The position numbers and the translations under genes are program-made. From HXMU1420-13 sp965229525 (lineage in GTDB: Bacteria; Bacteroidota; Rhodothermia; Balneolales; Balneolaceae), in contig OZ245886.1 in the NCBI GenBank assembly GCA_965229525.1, positions 1,364,001 through 1,428,000 on the forward strand: 64,000 bases of DNA, read 5' to 3'. This document shows positions 52,819-59,712 of this stretch, piece after piece (the stretch's first letter is position 1; every line of letters begins with the position of its first letter). The notes under the pieces were generated by a model. It worked only from the letters and a program-made list of their open reading frames with translations. It did no database searches and was not told the origin of the DNA.

Positions 52819-53716
52819 TGTATTCAAACTGATATCCAAAAGGTTCTAGCACTAAGCGAAGTGCAACTTCCACATTGTTTGATGGATAACTTCCAGTGAA
52901 TAATGCATCCGTTAATAATTCCGGATTTTGTAATTCTATTCCAAAAACAGCTTGTAGTTCCTCAACTACAAGGTTCAGTGGCAGGTCACGAATTTCTATG
53001 ACTCCGGCTGTCCATCTTGGCTCGCTTATTACCTCGAAGAAACGGGCTTCAATTCCGGTTTCTTCAGAATATCGAATTTGTTCACCCGGGGTTAATTCTT
53101 CTATCACATCAGCAACTTCAACGGCAATTCGTCCCTCAAAACAGCTTGCATCAAATGATCCGGCTCTGCTTTTCACATTAAACTCTGTTCCTAAAACTGT
53201 TACCGAACCATTACCTGTCTCAACAACGAACGGTGTTCCAGAAGGAACCTTAAAGAAAGCCTCGCCATCCAATTTTAAAGTTCTACTTTCTAACCAGGTC
53301 GCCTCATCATAATTAATTGAAGAGTTTGAATTTAGTATTACTTCGGTACCATCAGGAAGCCGGAAAGTCTCTATACCTCCAGCAACCGTTTGAATTTGCA
53401 ATGAAGTGTCGAGGTTAACCGTAAAATAAATTACTGAACTCATTGCTGCGATTAGAATTACCGCGGCAGCAGCCCATTTTCTTATACTGGAAATTGGAGT
53501 AATCGTAGCTTGTTTTGGTTGCTTATACTTAAGGATCAAATCCTGAAAACCGGCTTCAACATCAAACTCAGGTAATTGCAACTCTGAGGACCCCTCTCTA
53601 ATTTGAAGAAATTCCTTAAAGGCTTCACTTGCCTCAAAAGTTATCTGTTCGTCCTCAGTCAACTCGTTGGCGAGCCATCTAGCTAAAAATGTGTCATCCT
53701 TTTCCCAGGCTTCCAT
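52784..53716 (-). CDS. FecR-family anti-sigma factor
   Basis: A 310-residue inner-membrane regulator. The N-terminal 80 residues (FLARWLANELTEDEQITFEASEAF) form the cytosolic sigma-binding part, a membrane helix spans about 86-106, and the periplasmic FecR domain carries IQTVAGGIETFRLPDGTEVILNSNSSINY. The C-terminal 75 residues (DLPLNLVVEELQAVFGIEL) form the DUF4974/STN-like domain that contacts the receptor. It lies between its sigma factor (1 base upstream) and the receptor (overlapping), the standard FecI-FecR-FecA order. Confidence 0.94.
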   Translation of the reverse strand: MEAWEKDDTFLARWLANELTEDEQITFEASEAFKEFLQIREGSSELQLPEFDVEAGFQDLILKYKQPKQATITPISSIRKWAAAAVILIAAMSSVIYFTVNLDTSLQIQTVAGGIETFRLPDGTEVILNSNSSINYDEATWLESRTLKLDGEAFFKVPSGTPFVVETGNGSVTVLGTEFNVKSRAGSFDASCFEGRIAVEVADVIEELTPGEQIRYSEETGIEARFFEVISEPRWTAGVIEIRDLPLNLVVEELQAVFGIELQNPELLTDALFTGSYPSNNVEVALRLVLEPFGYQFEYNDRTKELTLFN

Positions 53717-53717
53717 T

Positions 53718-54230
53718 TTACAAGTGTTTTGCGTGTTCTTTTAGTTTCCCTCGCAACTTAACCAAGGCTTTATGGATTCTTTTCTCCACTGCTTTCACAC
53801 TAATGCCCAAACGATCCGCTATTTCTTTGTATGTCATTTGATCAATGCGATGCATCAAAAAAGCTTCTCTCTGTCCATCAGGCAGGTTATTAATTGTTTG
53901 TTCAAGTTTAACTTTGAACTCAGACATTTCCATGTTGAATTCCGGTGATTCATGATCCAATTCAGATTCAGATTCTCTTTCATACTTGAATCGAATCTGA
54001 TCCTTTTTTACCAGATTAAGCATGGCGTTTTTGGCAACGGTATACAAAAATGATGGTGCTGCTTTCGGAACCACTTCTTTACATTTTTCCCAAAGCTTAG
54101 AAAATGCCTCTTGTACCAGGTCGTTGGAGCGCTCCAGGTTCTTACACCTATAGTAAAGATAGTTTCTTAGCTGGGCAGCATGCTGCCGATACAACTGCTC
54201 AATAATTTTATCCTCACAAACATTTGGCAT
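53718..54230 (-). CDS. FecI-like ECF sigma factor
   Basis: A 170-residue sigma-70 factor. Region 2 spans about 5-75 (QLYRQHAAQLRNYLYYR, DLVQEAFSKLWEKC, FLYTVAKNAMLN) and region 4 about 100-160 (INNLPDGQREAFLMHRIDQMTYKEIADRLGISVKAVEKRIHKAL). ATG 54230 aligns best with family N-termini; the ATG at 54275 would add 15 residues and start 5 bases after the preceding stop. Neither has a clear Shine-Dalgarno site. It is a good candidate to recognise the duplicated motif at 55630-55662 and 58092-58124. Confidence 0.9.
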   Translation of the reverse strand: MPNVCEDKIIEQLYRQHAAQLRNYLYYRCKNLERSNDLVQEAFSKLWEKCKEVVPKAAPSFLYTVAKNAMLNLVKKDQIRFKYERESESELDHESPEFNMEMSEFKVKLEQTINNLPDGQREAFLMHRIDQMTYKEIADRLGISVKAVEKRIHKALVKLRGKLKEHAKHL

Positions 54231-54280
54231 AAAACCGAACGGGTATTGAATTGCTATGACCTGAATGCGATGCATGATAC

Positions 54281-55396
54281 TTATAGTTTTACTTTAAATC
54301 CTGTTTGGATATAGGAAGTTTGAAATCCGCGATAGGCTGTTGTTGATATTCTATCCCGACTAGAATCGCGTAATAAGTACCTGCCTTTTATTTCGAATTC
54401 CAGGTTTGGTGTGATTACATATTTAGCCGTTCCTGATAAGTTCAAGATCGTGTATTGCAATATACTACCCGAATCAACGGTAAAGTTTCTAAACAATCGG
54501 TTTCCATATTCTGCCTCGATAGAGTATCCCCACTTTTGAAATTCTGATTCAATTTCCAGCGCTGAACTCCATCCTAAGTAATCTAAACTGCCTGACAGTT
54601 GATCTTTGAATAATACCGCATTAATGGGAATTGAAACATTCAAGCGATCGGAGATTCTCCCAATAGAGGGTGTTGCTCGAAAGTTTGTAATTAAAAATTG
54701 ACGTGCATGTATCGCGGAAGAAGTTTGGCCCGTCGAAATCAATTCTTGATCGCGATATTCAACCGATCCTTCAAATGCCAGTTCCTTTTCCCAGCCATTC
54801 AAACCTTCCCATCGCTTTTTATATTCAGATTGAAAAAAATACGAATGGAAAACCGTTTGGCGATTTTGAAACACATCAAACACTCTATTTCGATATCTGA
54901 GATCGAATTTAAGCCAAGCCTTTTCACCCATATAGAAATCTGCGTGTATGGGTAGCTCAATTTGTTGATAGGAAAGTCTTGTACTAAAAACTAAATCATT
55001 TTGATCAACACCGTCTTGTAGTCTTCTTGAGAAGGATGGATCTATCTCGAAGTATTTTCTTCGTGCATATTTTACTCTATACGACCCTCTTATCTTGAAG
55101 AATAACTTCTGTGCATTTTGCTGCTGATAGTAAAAATTGTTGGATACATCAGCACTGAATTTAAGACGCCCATTAGCAATTGGGAATCGACCATCGATAC
55201 TAATGAAGCCCTCACTAAATACTGAATTTTGCCACATATCTTCACGAAACATGGTGTCAGCCGATTGCACAAAAAGATCCGGGTTTTTAAAAATATTCCA
55301 CTCATACCCTTGATTAGTTCCAACACTTGCCGACCATTGTGTAAAGGCTGAGAGCGAAATCGACAAACTAAATAAAAGAGTTAACCACTTTTTCAT
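54281..55396 (-). CDS. outer-membrane beta-barrel protein
   Basis: A 371-residue exported protein. After the signal peptide (ends near AFTQ, residue 20) alternating hydrophobic strands with aromatic girdles run to the C-terminus (GFQTSYIQTGFKVKL), about 16-18 strands by eye. No family name is recognised. It overlaps the preceding 70-residue gene by ATGA and is followed 5-50 bases later by the sigma gene, so it is part of the same unit and probably partners the peptide or the receptor. Confidence 0.72.
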   Translation of the reverse strand: MKKWLTLLFSLSISLSAFTQWSASVGTNQGYEWNIFKNPDLFVQSADTMFREDMWQNSVFSEGFISIDGRFPIANGRLKFSADVSNNFYYQQQNAQKLFFKIRGSYRVKYARRKYFEIDPSFSRRLQDGVDQNDLVFSTRLSYQQIELPIHADFYMGEKAWLKFDLRYRNRVFDVFQNRQTVFHSYFFQSEYKKRWEGLNGWEKELAFEGSVEYRDQELISTGQTSSAIHARQFLITNFRATPSIGRISDRLNVSIPINAVLFKDQLSGSLDYLGWSSALEIESEFQKWGYSIEAEYGNRLFRNFTVDSGSILQYTILNLSGTAKYVITPNLEFEIKGRYLLRDSSRDRISTTAYRGFQTSYIQTGFKVKL

Positions 55397-55605
55397 TGGC
55401 TTACCTCATTTTGGGATTGTTGTACTAACCAGTCGGAATAGGGAGCTACTACCTGGGGCTGCTTTTCAATTTGTACATGAACAATTACGGGCTGTCTTGA
55501 ATCCAGCTTTAATGTTGATTTTGAATTAGTAGATGCCGCAATCATACATACAAAAAGTAGTAGTAAATAAGGCCATTTTGCTTTGTTTAAGGTTTTATTC
55601 ATCAT
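55393..55605 (-). CDS. small exported or membrane-anchored protein, 70 residues
   Basis: The product has a basic N-terminus (NKTLNKAKW), one hydrophobic helix (about 12-25, PYLLLLFVCMIAAS) and a polar 40-residue tail rich in Val, Gln and Pro (QPVIVHVQIEKQPQVV). It is not in a known family. Its stop overlaps the barrel gene start (ATGA), the leader carries the conserved bipartite motif, and it follows the ATP-grasp gene by 54 bases. It could be the substrate of the ligase, a helper of the barrel, or a sensor part; this is inference. Confidence 0.7.
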   Translation of the reverse strand: MMNKTLNKAKWPYLLLLFVCMIAASTNSKSTLKLDSRQPVIVHVQIEKQPQVVAPYSDWLVQQSQNEVSQ

Positions 55606-55629
55606 GTATAAGTTTGTTGTTTATTAATA

Positions 55630-55662
55630 AAACAACTGAACTCTCGATGACCCTACCCCCTA
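55630..55662 (-). promoter_or_regulatory. candidate ECF promoter, copy 2
   Basis: On the minus strand TAGGGGGTAGGGT (55650-55662), 9 bases, TTCAGTTGTTT (55630-55640), 24 bases before the ATG of the 70-residue gene. It aligns without gaps to the copy at 58092-58124. The first three bases are the stop codon of the ATP-grasp gene. Confidence 0.62.
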
Positions 55663-56544
55663 AATTGCCGTTTCTAAATTTTTTATTGCTGTTCGTAACC
55701 CAACTTTATTAGCTAACTGAATTCCTAACCCAGGGCGAACATTAACTTCCAAAACTAACGGCCCCTTTTCTTCATCTACCACAATATCAATGCCCATATA
55801 ATTCAGTGGGAAAGCAGCTGCCGTTTTCTTTGAAAGCTCTACAATTTCATCCCAGTGAGGTACTCTAGTTCCTACTAGCATTCTTTTACTATCCGGGTGC
55901 AGACTCACGTACTTCTCACCAGTATATCCTTGTTTAAGTCTGCCCGTCTTCAGATCTAATCCTACCGCCAGTCCACCTTGATGCAAATTCGCTTTCCCAC
56001 CAGATGAATTCGTAGGTAAACGCAACATTCCCATCACCAATTCTTTATCACAAACGATGATTCGAATGTCTGCAACGCCACTTGGGTATAATTTCAATAT
56101 TTCTTTGTGCGGATGGATCAACTCTTCAATGATTACCCGGTCGGTATCTCCGAAGGAGAACATCCCAAAAAGTATATTTGCCATGTGTGTTCCAATGGCG
56201 AGGTTGGTTGTGGGTTTTTTTCCATCACACCAAATTCCATCTCTTTTTTGAAGCACTTTTATTCCCCCGCCACCACTTCCTTTTGCTGGTTTAATTACTA
56301 AAGATTCTAAATCGACCACCGATTGCCAGACACTTTCAATCTCACCTACTTTTTCAATTATCGCATAAGTTTTGGTACAACCTAATCCGTTTTTTTCCAG
56401 AATTTGTTTAGTTAGTAGCTTGTCATCAGCGTATTTATAGTTCTCTCGTTTGTTATGAACATAAACGAGATTGGAGTTTCTCTCGTTGATTCCAAGTACA
56501 GAGTTTTCCCATTTTTGAAATTTTGAAAGTATTTGTCGCAACAT
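55660..56544 (-). CDS. alpha-L-glutamate ligase-like ATP-grasp protein
   Basis: A 294-residue ATP-grasp enzyme of the sugar-transfer-associated/RimK-like branch. Motifs are NDKLLTKQILEKNGLGCTKTYAI (about 36-58, entry strand), LVIKPAKGSGGGGIKVL (nucleotide Lys and glycine loop, about 82-98), VIIEELIHPH (about 141-150) and MGIDIVVDEEKGPLVLEVNVRPG (metal-binding Asp, Glu and Asn at the end). It should join a carboxylate to an amine using ATP. It follows the 7TM protein by 1 base; this pair is known in Proteobacteria as a predicted peptide-modification system. Confidence 0.9.
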   Translation of the reverse strand: MLRQILSKFQKWENSVLGINERNSNLVYVHNKRENYKYADDKLLTKQILEKNGLGCTKTYAIIEKVGEIESVWQSVVDLESLVIKPAKGSGGGGIKVLQKRDGIWCDGKKPTTNLAIGTHMANILFGMFSFGDTDRVIIEELIHPHKEILKLYPSGVADIRIIVCDKELVMGMLRLPTNSSGGKANLHQGGLAVGLDLKTGRLKQGYTGEKYVSLHPDSKRMLVGTRVPHWDEIVELSKKTAAAFPLNYMGIDIVVDEEKGPLVLEVNVRPGLGIQLANKVGLRTAIKNLETAI

Positions 56545-56545
56545 C

Positions 56546-58069
56546 TTAGCCCTCCACTTTAGTTAGGGCTCCAAATCTCGAATACTCGCTCACTCGTAAC
56601 CCTATCCACTTTCCAAGAAATAGGCTAACTCCGATTATGGAAATCAATAATTCCGGATGTTCGATGAATACGTTTTGTATGAACATTGAACCCAGTATCC
56701 AACTACAGAAAATGGTAACAACAATGGTTTGAGCATATACCGATAAAGCTAGACCAAGTGACTCCTCTTCTACTTTCCTGGCAAATTTATCTGCTACCAT
56801 GGTTAGGATTATTACAGGAAATAGAAGCGCGGATGAAGGGTCCACCCATCCAAATTCCTGGAAAAACCGGATGCTAATCAAACTGAATAAGGTTACTACA
56901 GAAAGTAAGATTACGATTTTAGGAGTGTATAAAAGTTGCCATTTACCAAGTGGAATCCCCAATAACGAAATCAATACGATCACCCCCGTGAAAAATACAA
57001 TACCGGCGATTATTCCCATTTCTATGAATGCAAAGCCTATTAAAGCTGGGAGGAATACCCCAAATGTTTGAACACCAATTACATTTTTAAAAATGGCAAC
57101 GATTAACGCACCAAGTGGTAAAAGTAACAAGAATAATAGCGGCTGAAGCGGCAGATTCTCGTCGTTAAATAGCTGGCTGATAGACAGTATTTCAAGCAAC
57201 CCCGAGTGTCGCTCATTAATCTGACGAATGTGATACATATAATCAAAATCATAGCCGGTATTTCGTCTGATAAGAAACTCATCGCCTACATACAGCTTTA
57301 AATAGTGCGCAGGCAAGCTTGCAAAATGGCCATTAAGTGCGTCAAAAGGCACCCACTGATTGCCAATGTATGCTTCAACCCAAGCATGAGAAGTTCGTTT
57401 AGAAGTTTCTTCCAAAATCATACCCCCGACCATACGAGCCGGTATATTCTGAGACCGGAACATCGCTACAAGCAGACGGCTTTTACCATTGCATGAACAT
57501 CTTTGATTTTGAAGACAAGTTACTGCATCCGTTAGTGTTGATATTTTGGCACTTGGAATTGAATCTACATAATCGAAGAATGATTGAGCTAAAATCTTAG
57601 CATCTGTAGATCCACGTAAATTTAGATTAAAGAGCAGTTGCTGGATATCCGGGTGTTGAACCTGTATCACTTCAGTTGGAGACAAGTATTTCTCAAAATT
57701 ATCTGTTTCGATCTCATGTATATCAAGTTCTTCAAATTGATAATGCACTGCCCTTGGTTGAGTATGAAATGTAGTTGTTAGGGTTGTATCTCCACGTAAC
57801 ACACCCCTCCATGTTACTTTATGATTCTCTTTTTCGAATTCTGAATTAAATCTAGTCTTATAGGCGTCATCAATACTTACAACTTGTCGAAAATCACTTT
57901 TAGGAAGAAAACTGTGCACACGAAATTCTTCTTTATCGCCAGTAAGTTTGAATTCGTACGTGACCTCATACACAGGGAGTTCATCAATGAAAGATTCATT
58001 GGTTAAATATGGTTTTACAGCAATCCAAAGTAAGGGTGCAATGATGCAGAATAGCGCTGTTGGTTTCAT
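56546..58069 (-). CDS. transglutaminase-like domain fused to 7TM helices
   Basis: A 507-residue membrane protein. A short N-terminal helix (3-20) is followed by a beta domain (about 32-130), a transglutaminase-like domain (about 150-260) and a helix bundle (about 311-500). The related proteobacterial family is called 'inactive transglutaminase fused to 7 transmembrane helices', but here CSCNGKSRLL, SHAWVEAY and PFDALNG align with the Cys-His-Asp triad (Cys193, His228, Asp243). The soluble part should face the periplasm. It heads the unit with the ATP-grasp gene, and the bipartite motif lies 22 bases before its ATG. Confidence 0.88.
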   Translation of the reverse strand: MKPTALFCIIAPLLWIAVKPYLTNESFIDELPVYEVTYEFKLTGDKEEFRVHSFLPKSDFRQVVSIDDAYKTRFNSEFEKENHKVTWRGVLRGDTTLTTTFHTQPRAVHYQFEELDIHEIETDNFEKYLSPTEVIQVQHPDIQQLLFNLNLRGSTDAKILAQSFFDYVDSIPSAKISTLTDAVTCLQNQRCSCNGKSRLLVAMFRSQNIPARMVGGMILEETSKRTSHAWVEAYIGNQWVPFDALNGHFASLPAHYLKLYVGDEFLIRRNTGYDFDYMYHIRQINERHSGLLEILSISQLFNDENLPLQPLLFLLLLPLGALIVAIFKNVIGVQTFGVFLPALIGFAFIEMGIIAGIVFFTGVIVLISLLGIPLGKWQLLYTPKIVILLSVVTLFSLISIRFFQEFGWVDPSSALLFPVIILTMVADKFARKVEEESLGLALSVYAQTIVVTIFCSWILGSMFIQNVFIEHPELLISIIGVSLFLGKWIGLRVSEYSRFGALTKVEG

Positions 58070-58091
58070 GATTGTGATGTTTTTTAAATAG

Positions 58092-58124
58092 AAACATCTG
58101 AATCGTGATTTACCCTACCCCCTA
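58092..58124 (-). promoter_or_regulatory. candidate ECF promoter, copy 1
   Basis: On the minus strand TAGGGGGTAGGGT (58112-58124), 9 bases, TTCAGATGTTT (58092-58102), 22 bases before the ATG of the 7TM gene. It matches the copy at 55630-55662 at all positions but one in the two blocks. It begins with the stop codon of the deacetylase-like gene. Confidence 0.62.
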
Positions 58125-59021
58125 ATGAAATAAATCGGCTGCAGCTCGAAAGGTATTACAATGTGCTTCTAAAATGAGTCGAATATCCGGTGCATACCCA
58201 CCTCCCATGGTTACCATAACTGGTATTTGTTGTTCTTTCAGCGTTTGAAAAACAAATTCGTCTCTTTTCTTACACCCTTCCAAAGTGCACGAAAGTCTAC
58301 CCAGTTTATCTTCCTTCAAAATGTCTACACCAGCCAGAAAAAAGGCAACGTCAGGCTTTTGCTCAACTATGAGACGGGGGAGTACTTCATAAAGAATGTC
58401 TAGGTATTCTTTGTCGTCTGTACCATCATCGAGTGGAATATCCAGATCGGATTTCGGCTTGTGAAAAGGATAGTTTTTTGCTCCATGCATGCTGAAAGTA
58501 AAAACTCGGGGTTCATGTTCGAATATGGATGCAGTTCCGTTTCCATGATGAACATCCAGATCCACAATTAAAATCTTGGTTGCAAGATTCTGATCCAGTA
58601 AATGCATGGAGGCAACCGCCTGATCATTTATCAAACTAAAGCCTTCTGGCCGATCTTTAAACGCATGATGAGTTCCGCCGGCAATGTTAAAAGCAACACC
58701 ATTCTCTAAAGCAGATACCGCCCCTTCAATCGTACCGTTTGTAATTCGAATTTCCCTCTCAACCAGTGTTTTCGATTGTTTGAATCCACTTGCTCGTTCT
58801 TCTTTCCTGGTGAGTTGAACATTGAATAATCGATCTAAATATTTATCGCAATGAATACTAAAATCATATATCAAATCCTTAGATGGCTCAAAAAAATACT
58901 CGGCAGATACAATACCATGTCGAACGAGTTGCTGGGGTAGTAACTCGTACTTTTCCATAGGAAACCGATGGTTTTCAGGCACAGGGTAAATATAAATTGG
59001 ATGCCAGGCGATTTTGAACAT
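58122..59021 (-). CDS. histone-deacetylase-family zinc amidohydrolase
   Basis: A 299-residue cytosolic enzyme of the HDAC/AcuC/acetylpolyamine amidohydrolase superfamily. Marks are AGGTHHAFKDRPEGF (His pair at about 130-131), LIVDLDVHHGNGTASIF (zinc ligands Asp and His, about 170-176), FSMHG, VDILKEDKLGRLS (third zinc Asp) and MGGGYAP. It removes acyl groups from lysine-like amines. ATG 59021 was chosen because homologues start MFKIAWHP; an in-frame ATG at 59063 adds an unlikely leader. It lies 52 bases upstream of the 7TM gene on the same strand. Confidence 0.9.
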   Translation of the reverse strand: MFKIAWHPIYIYPVPENHRFPMEKYELLPQQLVRHGIVSAEYFFEPSKDLIYDFSIHCDKYLDRLFNVQLTRKEERASGFKQSKTLVEREIRITNGTIEGAVSALENGVAFNIAGGTHHAFKDRPEGFSLINDQAVASMHLLDQNLATKILIVDLDVHHGNGTASIFEHEPRVFTFSMHGAKNYPFHKPKSDLDIPLDDGTDDKEYLDILYEVLPRLIVEQKPDVAFFLAGVDILKEDKLGRLSCTLEGCKKRDEFVFQTLKEQQIPVMVTMGGGYAPDIRLILEAHCNTFRAAADLFH

Positions 59022-59078
59022 AGTGCTTCTACTGATAGATTTTATCGGCAGATTTAACAACAAATGTTCTTAAATCAT

Positions 59079-59510
59079 TTAATTATCCATCAACCAATCT
59101 GGTTTTTCAAGTTCATTTTCGTAAATGAATTCTGCAATTGCGCGTACATCTTCCTCAGAAAACCCTACTGGATCCATCAATCCATATTGCTCTACATCGC
59201 TGTGCAACATGGACTGCTCAGCATTGGGGAACATGATAAATTGAACCATTTTATCAACAAACTCTTCCTTATTCGCTGTTTCCGCCATGTAGTTTCTTTT
59301 AGCTATTTCTAAAGGAGGTGCAAAGCGGTCATCTGGAGGAGCTGTTGGGCTATGGCATGCATAACAAACCGTTTCAATATTTTCCTTAGCTGTTACAACT
59401 TCAACCAATTCGAACTCTGATTCTGCTGTTTCTGTAGTAGCTTCTTCTTTGTTGGTGCAAGCACCGCTCAAGAACAGGAATGCAATTACAAATAGGCTCG
59501 TTGCTTTCAT
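59079..59510 (-). CDS. c-type cytochrome lipoprotein
   Basis: A 143-residue monoheme cytochrome c. The lipobox is SGAC (Cys18), so it is lipid-anchored. An acidic linker leads to the heme site CYACH (Cys49, Cys52, His53). The axial Met is probably in FIMFPNAEQSMLH. ATG 59510 has GGAGAGA in front of it; an ATG 12 bases earlier is less likely. The role is electron transfer in the periplasm. It is separated from the deacetylase gene by 57 bases. Confidence 0.9.
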   Translation of the reverse strand: MKATSLFVIAFLFLSGACTNKEEATTETAESEFELVEVVTAKENIETVCYACHSPTAPPDDRFAPPLEIAKRNYMAETANKEEFVDKMVQFIMFPNAEQSMLHSDVEQYGLMDPVGFSEEDVRAIAEFIYENELEKPDWLMDN

Positions 59511-59712
59511 CGGTCTCTCCATTAAGAGTTAAGTATTACTCCAACACCGTTGAGTGTTATACCTGAAAGGTTATAAACATTTATGTAGGAATCATGAATT
59601 GTAAGCGCTTTTTTAAGAAATAACTAACAACAAAACATTTCAGATTCTTCCAGTTTCTCTGACAATGGGAAGATTAAAAGTTTCCCAGGTATTGACTTCT
59701 AAATCATTGAAA

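Noticed and set aside
58103..58124. Terminator after the deacetylase-like gene
   Set aside because: GGGGGTAGGGT does not form a hairpin and the same block recurs before another gene, so a promoter-like role fits better.
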